Translations under genes and position numbers: made by a program | In this document: positions 17,379 through 25,535 of the stretch, in pieces | Position numbering within the stretch: the stretch's first letter is position 1 | How the letters are laid out: each line of letters opens with the position of its first letter | The notes under the pieces: model-generated | Seen by the model: the letters and a program-made list of their open reading frames with translations, nothing else | Told to the model about the DNA's origin: nothing | The model's database searches: none | Source: Gemmatimonadota bacterium | Lineage (GTDB): Bacteria > Gemmatimonadota > Gemmatimonadetes > Gemmatimonadales > GWC2-71-9 | DNA: 57,630 nucleotides | Assembly (NCBI GenBank): GCA_003222135.1 | Contig: QHUM01000046.1 | Span: forward strand, 65,664-123,293 | Direction: 5' to 3'

Positions 17379-18905
17379 ATGCGAATCCTTCCCGCTCTCA
17401 TCCTGTCGCTCGCCGCCTGCGCTTGCGTCTCCGAGCACGGTCCGCTCACCAACCGCATGGCACAATCTGGGACGCACTACCTCACAGGCGCCGCGCGCCA
17501 ACCCGTGAGCTGGCAACCGTGGGGTCGTGAGGCATTCGCCCTCGCCGCGCGGCTCGACCGTCCGGTCCTCCTGTACGTCGGTGCCGACGAATGCCGTTGG
17601 TGCGCCGTGATGGACCGGGAGGTGTACGGCGATCTCGCGCTGGGTGCGATGATCGACTCGTTGTTCGTACCGGTGCGCGTCGACCGCGACGAGCGGCCCG
17701 ACGTGGCCCAGCGTTATGAGGCGGCCGTCCAGTGGCTCGCCGGCCTGCGAGGCTATCCGGTCACCGTGTTCCTGACCCCCGACGGCTCGGCGTTCTTCGG
17801 CGGCACGTATTTCCCTGCCGACGATCCGGTGACCGGGCGGGGCCTGAAGCAGCTCCTCCCGGAGGTCGCGAAAAGCTACCGGGAGCAGCGCGGCGTCATC
17901 GTGCAGCGGGCGGCCTTGGTGCGGCAGCTGGCGCTGACGCACGCGGCGCGCGCGCGCGGCGTGCTGCAGCCTCGGGCGGTGGCCTCGCAGGTCGCCGCCG
18001 TCCGCGCGACGTTCCAGGCCGTCGCCGGCACGCATGCCGCTTTGGGAAGTTTCATGCACACCCAGGCGGTGAGCTTGCTGCTCGCGACCTACGGGCGCAC
18101 CGGCGATTCGAGCTACCTCAAGGCCGCGCGCACCGTGCTCGACTTCATGGTCGACTCGGGCGACGCGGTGACCGCCGACGTCGCGCGCGACGACCCGCCG
18201 AGCCTCGTGCGCGCCGGGCTGGTGCGCAATCTCGCCGTGGGTTGGGCCCTCACCGGAACGGCACGGTACCGTGACGCAGCGCGGGTCGTGCTGCAGCGCC
18301 TCGCGCGCGACCTGGGCGACAGTCCGGAGGCCGCGGTGTTCGCCGACCGCGACGCCTACGTCATCGGCTCGGTGTTGGAAGCCGCGCCCGCCGTGGGGGA
18401 CTCGAGTGTCGCGCGGCGCGCCCTCGGGGCGCTCGACCGGCTGCTGCGGCTCACGTACGCGCGCAAGCGCGGCGCGCACCACACCGCGGGCGGCGCCGCG
18501 CTCCGCGGCTTGCTGCAGGACCAGGTACAGCTCGCGGCTGCCTGCCTCGCCGCCTATGGCTACAACGGCCGGGCGCGCTATCTCGGCGTGGCGCAGGATC
18601 TGGCCGACGTGCTCGACCGCGACTTCGCCGACTCGGTCGGCGGCGGCTACTTCGACACCGTCGCGAGCGACCCCGCGGCGCCGGCGCTGGCCGACCGCAC
18701 CAAGCCCGTGCTCGACGACCTGCTCCCCGGGGCCAACGCCTGGGCGGCGCGGGTGCTGCTGCAGCTCGCCGAGACGACGCGCGACGCGCGCTATCGCCGA
18801 CGCGCCGAAGCGACGCTCGAGGCGTTCGCGGGAGCGCTCGGCGGCGAGGGGGTGCGCGCGTCCAGCTACCTGCTCGTCGCGCAGCACGTGCTCGCCGCCC
18901 GCTGA
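17379..18905 (+). CDS. DUF255/YyaL-like thioredoxin-domain lipoprotein
   Basis: A 508-residue protein. A lipoprotein signal (ALILSLAACAC) anchors it to a membrane. Residues 45-165 form the DUF255 thioredoxin-like domain with the CxxC DECRWCAVMDREVY, GYPVTVFLTPDG and the cis-Pro region TYFPADD. The rest is a six-hairpin glycosidase-like alpha/alpha barrel, as in the YyaL/spermatogenesis-associated protein 20 family, but shorter than its usual ~680 residues. A role in thiol redox or glycan handling is possible; biochemical function is not established. No promoter of good quality was seen in the 219-bp divergent gap upstream. Confidence 0.8.
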   Translation: MRILPALILSLAACACVSEHGPLTNRMAQSGTHYLTGAARQPVSWQPWGREAFALAARLDRPVLLYVGADECRWCAVMDREVYGDLALGAMIDSLFVPVRVDRDERPDVAQRYEAAVQWLAGLRGYPVTVFLTPDGSAFFGGTYFPADDPVTGRGLKQLLPEVAKSYREQRGVIVQRAALVRQLALTHAARARGVLQPRAVASQVAAVRATFQAVAGTHAALGSFMHTQAVSLLLATYGRTGDSSYLKAARTVLDFMVDSGDAVTADVARDDPPSLVRAGLVRNLAVGWALTGTARYRDAARVVLQRLARDLGDSPEAAVFADRDAYVIGSVLEAAPAVGDSSVARRALGALDRLLRLTYARKRGAHHTAGGAALRGLLQDQVQLAAACLAAYGYNGRARYLGVAQDLADVLDRDFADSVGGGYFDTVASDPAAPALADRTKPVLDDLLPGANAWAARVLLQLAETTRDARYRRRAEATLEAFAGALGGEGVRASSYLLVAQHVLAAR

Positions 18906-19020
18906 CCGGGCGGTTCCGTCCCGAAACACCCGATCCATCCTGGTGCGCCTACTTCCTCTAGCGCGGCGTGCGGCGTGCGTGCTAGCGTGACGCCCTAATC
19001 TCCATGCAGGTCATACGGAT

Positions 19021-19563
19021 GTGAGGGGGGGCCCCTCCGACCCGGAGGTGGTGGCCCGCGTGCTTGGCGGCGATCGCGAGGCGTTCGGCCTCGTGATCCG
19101 CCGCTACGAAACCGGTCTGCTGCGGTTCGCGACGCGCATGCTGGGGAGCCGCGACGTCGCGGCGGACGCGGTGGCCGAAAGCCTCGTGCGGGCATACCGC
19201 CACCTCGCCGGCTGCCGGGACCCGTCGCGGCTGCGTACCTGGTTGTACCGCATCGTGGCGAACCGGTGCAAGAGCTACCTCGCGCGACGGACCGTGGCCG
19301 ACGTTCCTTTGGAGGAGGCACCGCCGGTGGCCGATGCGACGGACAACGAAGCCGCCCTCGAGCAGGCGGAGCAGTTGGCGCTGGTGGCGCGGGCCCTCGC
19401 CCAGCTCTCGTCGGACAAGCGCGAAGCCTTCGTGCTGAAACACGTCGAGGGGTTGAGTTATCAGGAGATGGCCGACGTGACGGGCGAGCGCATCCCGACC
19501 CTCAAGATGCGCGTGCATCGGGCGCGTGAAGCGCTGTTGCAGGTACTGGAGGACCACGCATGA
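19021..19563 (+). CDS. ECF-type RNA polymerase sigma factor
   Basis: A 180-residue sigma-70 group 4 factor. Region 2 spans residues 20-90 (FGLVIRRYETGLLRFATRML, LRTWLYRIVANRCKSYL) and region 4 residues 125-175 (LSSDKREAFVLKHVEGLSYQ, TLKMRVHRAREALLQVL). The start is GTG 19021; the ATG immediately before it runs into a stop. The gene overlaps the next one by 4 bp (ATGA), which implies that the downstream membrane protein is its anti-sigma factor. Confidence 0.9.
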   Translation: MRGGPSDPEVVARVLGGDREAFGLVIRRYETGLLRFATRMLGSRDVAADAVAESLVRAYRHLAGCRDPSRLRTWLYRIVANRCKSYLARRTVADVPLEEAPPVADATDNEAALEQAEQLALVARALAQLSSDKREAFVLKHVEGLSYQEMADVTGERIPTLKMRVHRAREALLQVLEDHA

Positions 19564-20171
19564 ATCCGATCGATTCGCGAATCCATCAGGCGCTCGACGG
19601 CGAGTTGGCCCGCGAGAGCCTGCCGCCTGAGCTGCGGCTGGTGGTGGAGCGGCTGGAAGCCGCGGCGGCGCTGCTCGCGGCGGCTCCCGCCCTGGCTGGA
19701 CTCGAGCCGAGGGTGATGGCGGCCGTCCGGCGGCCAGCGCCGTCGCGGGTACGGCGGCTGATCCGTTGGTTCTCCGCGCCGCAGGCGGTCACCTTCCGGG
19801 TTCGGCCCGTGTGGAGCCTGGCACTCGCCGCGGTCGTCGCGCTCCTCACGCTGGTCCCTATCGACGAGGGGAACGGGCCCATGCTGGGCGAGCACGAGGG
19901 CATCGCGCAGTTCGTGGGGCGCTTCCCGGACGCCCAGACCGTGCACGTGGTCGGCTCGTTCAACGATTGGCGCACCGGCACGATTCCGCTCGAGGACCGC
20001 GATCACGACGGCGTGTGGCGCGCCACCGTCGTGCTCCCCACCGGGACGTACGAATACATGTTCGTGGTGGACGGTGAGCGCTGGGTGACGGACCGCCTGG
20101 CGGATCGCCTCGTAGAAGACGACTTCGGGCGTGAGAACTCGATTTTGATCGTCCGCACCGCCAGGCGATGA
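19560..20171 (+). CDS. Anti-sigma-like membrane protein with CBM48 domain
   Basis: A 203-residue protein. Residues 1-75 are a helical, cytosolic anti-sigma-like segment opening IDSRIHQALDGELARESLPP. One membrane helix follows (SLALAAVVALLTLVP, near 88-102). Residues 112-200 form a CBM48/AMPK glycogen-binding domain (VVGSFNDWRTGTIPLEDRDHDGVW, split here by a VHV strand, then LPTGTYEYMFVVDGERWVTD). It directly overlaps the sigma gene, so it is probably its anti-sigma factor, with the CBM on the outer face of the membrane. No zinc-binding HxxxCxxC is present. Carbohydrate sensing is inference. Confidence 0.75.
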   Translation: MNPIDSRIHQALDGELARESLPPELRLVVERLEAAAALLAAAPALAGLEPRVMAAVRRPAPSRVRRLIRWFSAPQAVTFRVRPVWSLALAAVVALLTLVPIDEGNGPMLGEHEGIAQFVGRFPDAQTVHVVGSFNDWRTGTIPLEDRDHDGVWRATVVLPTGTYEYMFVVDGERWVTDRLADRLVEDDFGRENSILIVRTARR

Positions 20172-20836
20172 GACTCGGTCTCCTCCTGGCACTCGTCTCG
20201 AGCCCGCTGGCGGCGCAGTCGGTGCGCAGTCGCTTGGAGGGGCGCGTGCCCACGGCGGCGGTCCTTACCGTCGATTCACTGGTACAGGTGGCCGCGCGTG
20301 AAGACCTGCCGACCGAGCCCCTGGTGCAGAAGGCGCTCGAGGGCGGAGCGAAGCACGTGTCGGCCGGGCGGATCGGAGCGGCGGCGTTGGAGATGCTCGA
20401 TCAGCTGCGGGACGCGCGGGCGCTGCTGGTGCGGGCGGGCGACGCGCCGCCGGCTACGGCCGCCGAGGTGACCACCGTCTACGCCGCCCTGAAGCGCGGC
20501 CTCCCGGCGGCGGTAGTCGAGCGGGTTGTGGCCGCCATGCCCCAGGCGCCGCGCGGCTCGGCGCTACACTCGGTGGCGGATCTGGCCGCGCACCGCTTCG
20601 ACCCGGATTCGTCCGCCAGTCTCATCATCGACGCCGCGCGGCAGGGGCTACGCGGCGAGCGGCTGCTGGATGTGGCGACGGCGGTGCTGCACGAGCAACA
20701 GCGCGGCCACCCCCGCGCCGAGGCGCTGGCCGTGGTGCGGCGCGAGCTTCCGAACGTGCCGGCGCCGCCCCGGCCGGCACGGGCGAGCGTCGCAGGCGCG
20801 CGTCGGCCCGATGCGGCGTCGCCGCCCCCCCAATGA
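20168..20836 (+). CDS. Exported protein of unknown function in sigma-factor operon
   Basis: A 222-residue protein with a signal peptide (LGLLLALVSSPLAAQ, residues 3-17). The mature part is mostly helical and Ala/Arg-rich, with a proline-rich tail. No catalytic motif is recognised. Its ATG overlaps the stop of the CBM48 protein (ATGA), so it is the third member of the sigma-factor operon and probably part of the same envelope function. Confidence 0.7.
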   Translation: MRLGLLLALVSSPLAAQSVRSRLEGRVPTAAVLTVDSLVQVAAREDLPTEPLVQKALEGGAKHVSAGRIGAAALEMLDQLRDARALLVRAGDAPPATAAEVTTVYAALKRGLPAAVVERVVAAMPQAPRGSALHSVADLAAHRFDPDSSASLIIDAARQGLRGERLLDVATAVLHEQQRGHPRAEALAVVRRELPNVPAPPRPARASVAGARRPDAASPPPQ

Positions 20837-20971
20837 CATTCGTTCCAGCTTGCAACTCGCGCCTGGCGCGGCTGCAGCCCTCCGGGGTGCGTGACGCTCG
20901 CGTACGCCGGCGGGTCTCAACGGTGAAGCGGGCCAAGGTGGCTCGCGCGATCCCTCTGGAGGTACACGCAC

Positions 20972-21184
20972 ATGATTCGTCGCACGCTCCTCACGCTGGC
21001 GTTGCTCGCCGCCCCGGCGATCGTGGTGGCGCAGCAGCCCTCGCCGATGCAGGGCCAGACGCCGGCGGCTGATACGTCGAAGGCGAAGCCGGCCAAGAAG
21101 GGCAGCAAGAAGGCGTCGAAGAAGCACGGAGCCAAGCCCACCGCGAAGCCGGCGGCCAAGGACTCAAGCAAGATGAAGCCGTAA
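20972..21184 (+). CDS. Small exported lysine-rich protein
   Basis: A 70-residue protein: signal peptide (MIRRTLLTLALLAAPAIVVAQ) and a 49-residue mature part made almost only of Lys, Ala, Ser, Pro (AKPAKKGSKKASKKHGAKP), resembling a histone-H1-like tail but exported. A GGAGG site lies 11 bases before the ATG. It follows the sigma operon after 135 bp in which no gene was seen. Stop codons of this gene and argJ abut (21184/21185). Function unknown. Confidence 0.6.
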   Translation: MIRRTLLTLALLAAPAIVVAQQPSPMQGQTPAADTSKAKPAKKGSKKASKKHGAKPTAKPAAKDSSKMKP

Positions 21185-22408
21185 CTACGACGTGTAGTCC
21201 GCGTTGATCCGGACGTAGTCCGGCGTCAAGTCGCACGTCCACACCATCGCCTCCGCGCGACCGAGCCCAAGGTCGATGCGGAGGCGGATGGTTTTCTGGC
21301 GGAAGATGGCGCGGGCGCGCGCGGCATCGGGGTGCGCCGTCGCGCCGCCCTCCGCCAGCGTGAGCCAGTCGCCGTCCGCAGCCGCCTGTAGCGCGAGACG
21401 GTCCACCGTCAAGGCGACGCCGGCCGCGCCCGCGGCGGCGAGGATGCGTCCCCAGTTGGGGTCGGCTCCGTAGATCGCGGTCTTCACGAGCATCGATCGC
21501 GCGATCGCTCGCCCCACCTCGCGTGCGGCTGCCTCGCTCGCCGCCCCGACCACATGGATCTCGACGAGCTTGGAGGCTCCCTCGCCATCGCCGACGATGG
21601 CGAGGGCCAGCGCCCGCGCCACGTGCTGCACGGCCTCCTCGAACAGCGTCCACATCGCACCGTCCCGGCTGGGGTCCACGCCCGACGCTCCGTTGGCGAG
21701 CAGCAGCGCCGTGTCGTTGGTGCTGGTATCGCCGTCCACCGAGATGGCGTTGAAGCTGCGGTCCGCGACCCGACGGAGCAGCGGCTGGAGCGAGGCGGGC
21801 TCGGCCATGGCATCGGTCGTGAGCACTGCGAGCAGCGTGGCCATGTCGGGATGGATCATCCCGGCTCCCTTGGCGATCCCCCCCACCGTGACGAGGCCGC
21901 CGGGCGTCTCGAAGCGCACGGCGCAGTGCTTCGGTCGCGTGTCGGTGGTCATGATGGCGCGGGCCGCCTCGACGCCGCCCGCGGCGGAGAGACGGGCGGC
22001 GGCTTGGCGCAGCCCATCCACGATCTGCGCCACAGGCAACGGCACGCCGATGACGCCGGTGGACAGCACCAGTGCGGTGCGGGTGGGCAGTGCCGCCGCC
22101 TGTTCGGCGGCCTGGGCCATGGCTCGGGTCGCGGCGAGTCCGTCGGACCCCGTGCAGGCGTTGGCGACCCGAGCGTTCATCGCGACGGCACGGATGCGAC
22201 CTGGCCGCTCGGCGAGCAGATCGGCGTCGTACACCACCGGCGCCGCGCGTACGGCGTTCCTGGTGAACACGCCGGCGGTGGCGCAGCTCGTCGCGGACAC
22301 GAGCAAAGCGACGTCGGGCGTGCCGTCGGGCTTGAGCCCGGCGTGGGCCGCGCCCGCCGCGAAGCCGCGCGGTGAGGTCACCGATCCGTCGGACACGGGG
22401 TCGAGCAT
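21185..22408 (-). CDS. argJ: Ornithine acetyltransferase / N-acetylglutamate synthase ArgJ
   Basis: A 407-residue enzyme of arginine synthesis that moves acetyl from N-acetylornithine to glutamate. The autoproteolytic site is in KGAGMIHPDMATLLAVLTTD (new N-terminal Thr in MAT), near residue 185; other family blocks are FTRNAVRAAPV, LVLSTGVIGVPLP and DPNWGRILAAAG. Whether it is bifunctional (also using acetyl-CoA) cannot be told. No other arg gene is in the window. The start is ATG 22408. Confidence 0.93.
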   Translation of the reverse strand: MLDPVSDGSVTSPRGFAAGAAHAGLKPDGTPDVALLVSATSCATAGVFTRNAVRAAPVVYDADLLAERPGRIRAVAMNARVANACTGSDGLAATRAMAQAAEQAAALPTRTALVLSTGVIGVPLPVAQIVDGLRQAAARLSAAGGVEAARAIMTTDTRPKHCAVRFETPGGLVTVGGIAKGAGMIHPDMATLLAVLTTDAMAEPASLQPLLRRVADRSFNAISVDGDTSTNDTALLLANGASGVDPSRDGAMWTLFEEAVQHVARALALAIVGDGEGASKLVEIHVVGAASEAAAREVGRAIARSMLVKTAIYGADPNWGRILAAAGAAGVALTVDRLALQAAADGDWLTLAEGGATAHPDAARARAIFRQKTIRLRIDLGLGRAEAMVWTCDLTPDYVRINADYTS

Positions 22409-22437
22409 CGGCGGTCAAGATAGCCCGCGTGGGTCGC

Positions 22438-22466
22438 TTGTGAAACTGTTCGCGGTTCCTTATCAT
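22438..22466 (+). promoter_or_regulatory. Sigma-70-type promoter for the TPR gene
   Basis: TTGTGA (22438-22443), a 17-bp spacer and TATCAT (22461-22466). Transcription would begin near 22473, leaving a short leader with CGGGAGG before the ATG at 22495. Position and spacing are good for a housekeeping promoter. Confidence 0.5.
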
Positions 22467-22494
22467 AGCGCAACCTTCCCGGGAGGCCCGTTCG

Positions 22495-23622
22495 ATGTCG
22501 GAACCGTTCCTCAGCTCCGACGACTACGACGAACGCGCGCATCAGCTCTACACCGAAGGGCACTACGACGAGGCAATCGAGGTCTTGCGAGAAGGCCTCG
22601 GGCTCTACCCGCATGCGGTGGAGCTGCACGTCGGAATGGGGTATGCGCGCCTCGCCCGCGAGGAGTATGTGTGGGCCCGGCACGCATTCGAGGAAGCGGT
22701 CGGCCTCGACCCGGACCACGAAGATGCGCTCGCGGGCCTGGGCGAGGTGCTCCTCAAGTTCGGCGCCCGCCCGGCCGCGGTGGCGTGCTTCGACCGCATC
22801 GTCGCCCTCGGCTTCCGTGACGACCACGACTTGATGCTCCAGGTGGGGCGGGCGTTGTTCCGGGAAGGCCTGCTCGATAACGCGCGGCGGTTCTTCGAGG
22901 TCGCGCTCACGGCGCATCCCGACTCGGCGGAGGCGGCGGCGTGCGCGGGGTACGCGGCTCACCGGCTCACCGACGAAGGCGGCGCGCTGTACTGGCTGCG
23001 CCGCGCCCTCGAGCTCGACGCGCACCACGGCGAGGCCCGCATCTACCTCGCCAACCTGCTGTACGACCGGGGCGAATACGAGGCCGCCCTGTTCCACCTG
23101 GAGCGCACCGAGCCCGACGACCACTTCGACGGCCTCGCGATCTGGCGGCTGATCGAGCTGAAACGGAGCGTGTACCGGCTCCCCGACGACGACCCCGAGC
23201 TCGTGCCGTGGCACCGGCGGCTCGATGACTTGGCCGGCGAGGCCGCACCGGAGGACCTGCTGCTCGCGGAGATTGAGGCGATGGGATCGGACGGCCGGGC
23301 GCGGGATCCGCGCCAGCTCGAGCTGTTCGGCACGCTCCTCACCGAGCTCCAGGGGATGCGTACGCGCTCGGGACACTCGGCGCACGCCGAGATCCACCGC
23401 GTGAGCACGCCGGGCGGCGTCACCTACGTGGGCACGTGGGAAGAAATCGTGCTGCAGATGAAGGACGACGCCGGAGAGTGGGCGGACGGCTCGCTCGAGC
23501 AGTACATGGCCGTCAGCGCGCGGCGGGGCCGCAAGCAGACGGGCGTCGCAATCCCCGCGACCGATCCCGAGAGCTTCCTCAGGGGCAGCGCGGACGCCGG
23601 TCTAATCCGAATACTGCATTAG
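22495..23622 (+). CDS. Tetratricopeptide-repeat protein
   Basis: A 375-residue soluble protein. Residues 10-220 hold about six TPR units (for example AHQLYTEGHYDEAIEVLREG, ARHAFEEAVGLDPDHEDALA, ARIYLANLLYDRGEYEAALF). The C-terminal 110 residues are not TPR and contain GGVTYVGTWEEIVLQM and a conserved-looking end. It is probably a protein-interaction scaffold. No signal peptide. It has its own promoter and faces the DoxX gene. Confidence 0.85.
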   Translation: MSEPFLSSDDYDERAHQLYTEGHYDEAIEVLREGLGLYPHAVELHVGMGYARLAREEYVWARHAFEEAVGLDPDHEDALAGLGEVLLKFGARPAAVACFDRIVALGFRDDHDLMLQVGRALFREGLLDNARRFFEVALTAHPDSAEAAACAGYAAHRLTDEGGALYWLRRALELDAHHGEARIYLANLLYDRGEYEAALFHLERTEPDDHFDGLAIWRLIELKRSVYRLPDDDPELVPWHRRLDDLAGEAAPEDLLLAEIEAMGSDGRARDPRQLELFGTLLTELQGMRTRSGHSAHAEIHRVSTPGGVTYVGTWEEIVLQMKDDAGEWADGSLEQYMAVSARRGRKQTGVAIPATDPESFLRGSADAGLIRILH

Positions 23623-23638
23623 GCCTGTTCCCGGCGTT

Positions 23639-24025
23639 TTAGCTCCCGTGCTTCAGCTTCACCGCGATGGACAGCGGCCCATCACCGAGCGCGAACAGGG
23701 TGATCGCGCCCGCGAACAGCAGGCCCTCGAGCTCGAAATTGCCGCCCCGCGGCACCTGAACGGCGAGGATCGCCACGAGCATCTCGATCGCCATGCACAC
23801 CGCCCAGATGCGTGTAAAGATGCCGAGCAGCACGCACAGGGCCCCGATCGTCTCCACCACGATGAGGATCACCGCGCCGATCGTCGCGAACGGGACGCCG
23901 ACACTGTGCAGAAACCCGGCGACGCCCGCGATCCCGGTGTGATACTTCATCAGGCCGTGGTGCAGGAACACGCCGCCCACCGCGAGCCGCATGAAAAAGG
24001 CCGCGTACGGGGTCAGTTGGTTCAT
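23639..24025 (-). CDS. DoxX family membrane protein
   Basis: A 128-residue protein with four membrane helices, opening FFMRLAVGGVFLHHGLMKY, typical of DoxX/DoxD-like proteins. Family members are linked to quinone or thiol redox in membranes. GGAGG precedes the ATG, which overlaps the stop of the AdoMetDC-like gene by 4 bp. It is the last gene of a five-gene minus-strand run. Confidence 0.85.
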   Translation of the reverse strand: MNQLTPYAAFFMRLAVGGVFLHHGLMKYHTGIAGVAGFLHSVGVPFATIGAVILIVVETIGALCVLLGIFTRIWAVCMAIEMLVAILAVQVPRGGNFELEGLLFAGAITLFALGDGPLSIAVKLKHGS

Positions 24026-24387
24026 GAAGCCTCCGGGTTGATCGCTTGGTTGACGCTACCGCGCCGGCGCGTATCGCTGCGCACCTCGCGCGCGCCCAAG
24101 CGCTTGATGATGATCTCGAGGCCGCGCTGCGGGTGTTTGGCGCCCGGCCCCGCGACGTCGGCGAAGCAGAGGCCTTCCTCCGGGAGCGCGTGCATCGCGA
24201 CGTGCCCGCCATGACACACCAGCGCCGCCGCGAGGCCCCGCGGGCCGACCGCGACCACGGGGGCCGCCGCGGGGTTCAGGCCCGCGGCGTTGGCCGCGGC
24301 GAGGAGCAAGCCGGTGAGGCCCTGGGTGTCGGTCAGGCGGCTCGCCGGCACGCCGCCCAGGTCGGCGAACGCGTGGTCGAACGTCAC
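24022..24387 (-). CDS. S-adenosylmethionine decarboxylase-like protein, catalytic Ser absent
   Basis: About 121 residues with the length and order of a bacterial (SpeH-type) AdoMet decarboxylase. The block LVCHGGHVAMHALPEEGLCF aligns with the family motif ESHLTIHTWPEYGYA, followed by FADVAGPG for VDVFTCG. The Glu-Ser at which the proenzyme cuts itself to form the pyruvoyl group is Gly-Gly here, and the Cys of FTCG is Gly; the catalytic-region His (MHA) remains. It should not be able to make a pyruvoyl cofactor. The start GTG 24387 overlaps the upstream stop; GTG 24396 is an alternative. Confidence 0.6.
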   Translation of the reverse strand: MTFDHAFADLGGVPASRLTDTQGLTGLLLAAANAAGLNPAAAPVVAVGPRGLAAALVCHGGHVAMHALPEEGLCFADVAGPGAKHPQRGLEIIIKRLGAREVRSDTRRRGSVNQAINPEAS

Positions 24388-25535
24388 CGCTCGCACGACG
24401 TCGAATACGTGACGAGCGGCGCGACAAAGCTGCCGCGGATCGTGAGCTTGCCCAAATCGTCGGTGTAGAGATCGGTGCGCCGCGCCGTGAACGTGTAGCG
24501 ACCGCTGATCGCGGCGCCGCCCGGGATCGTCTGATACTGCGTCACGGTGATCTCCCCCGCGGCGAGCGCGAAGGGGTTGTGCGAAAACGCGGCGATCTGC
24601 GACCCGCTCGACCACACCGCCCACGATCGCGGCGGATTACACACGGCGTCGAGCGGCCCGAAGCTGGCGCCCGCTTCTTGGGGGTTCAGCGTGTCGATGT
24701 CGAACCTCCCGACGCCGACGACCGAGTCCGGCAGCGTGACCATCAGTCGCTCGAACACGGGACCGGTGCGTGACCCGATCGAGTCGACGAGGCGGAACGC
24801 CAGCCTGCCGGTGGCCGTGTTACGGTAGTTGAGGGCCGTGGCGGCACCGCCCTCGTGCCGGATGGAGATGCCGAGGACGCTCGCGAAGTACCGGCCCCCC
24901 GACGGGCTGCCGAGCGTCATCACGACCACGGCGCCAGTCTCGGCGACCGTATCCTGGCGGGTGGCCGCGTGCGCGATGTATGCCAGCGCTGCGCCCGGCT
25001 GGATCGCCGTGACGAGCCCGGTGGCGGTGTCGATGGTGTACCGCGAGGCGTCCGGGGACGGGCTGAACCACTCGGTGGAGGGCGGGCTCCCAGGCCGCTG
25101 CACGACGGCGAGCGGCAGGGTGATCGTGTCGGTCGGCATCACGAACACGGTGTCGAGCAGCAGCGTCAGGTCGAGCCGGCTCGACACGACCACGAGGGCG
25201 GCCGTGAGGAGATTCTGCGCCTCGGCGAACACGAGCGTCGCGCCTCGCCGCCGCCCCACGATCTTGCCGGTCACGCTGTCGATCGTGACGATCGGAGCGG
25301 GCACCCCGCCCACCGAGTCCACCCTGGCGAACCACTTGACCGCGCCGGGGCTCTTCTGGACGCCGTCGGCGTCAACGTAGGTGACCGTGAGCGGGGACAG
25401 GGTGTCTCCCACGAACATCGAGTCGAGGATCGGCGACAGTCCCAGGGCGCCCACACCGGGGTTCGACAAATTGAAGCATCCCCCCAACAGGGCGGCGCCG
25501 GCGACGAGCAGCGGAGCGAACGGGAGTCGGTTCAT
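24384..25535 (-). CDS. Lipoprotein with Ig-like (BIG2-type) domains
   Basis: A 383-residue lipoprotein (lipobox LLGGC, Cys 20). The mature protein is beta-rich; residues 35-200 look like two bacterial Ig-like modules (TIDSVTGKIVGRRRGATLVF and TIDTATGLVTAIQPGAALAY are repeated 'value given by time/reason' strands typical of BIG2). The C-terminal part (200-383) is not recognised. It is probably displayed on the outer membrane. It overlaps its neighbours by 4 bp at both ends. Confidence 0.75.
   Translation of the reverse strand: MNRLPFAPLLVAGAALLGGCFNLSNPGVGALGLSPILDSMFVGDTLSPLTVTYVDADGVQKSPGAVKWFARVDSVGGVPAPIVTIDSVTGKIVGRRRGATLVFAEAQNLLTAALVVVSSRLDLTLLLDTVFVMPTDTITLPLAVVQRPGSPPSTEWFSPSPDASRYTIDTATGLVTAIQPGAALAYIAHAATRQDTVAETGAVVVMTLGSPSGGRYFASVLGISIRHEGGAATALNYRNTATGRLAFRLVDSIGSRTGPVFERLMVTLPDSVVGVGRFDIDTLNPQEAGASFGPLDAVCNPPRSWAVWSSGSQIAAFSHNPFALAAGEITVTQYQTIPGGAAISGRYTFTARRTDLYTDDLGKLTIRGSFVAPLVTYSTSCER

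Noticed and set aside
17160..18938. A 590-codon extension of the CDGSH frame on the minus strand
   Set aside because: It is antisense to the DUF255 lipoprotein gene; the CDGSH protein has a good start at 17159 with a ribosome site.
20837..20971. A small gene between the sigma operon and the lysine-rich protein
   Set aside because: The only open frame there has no ribosome site and runs out of frame over the signal peptide of the following gene.
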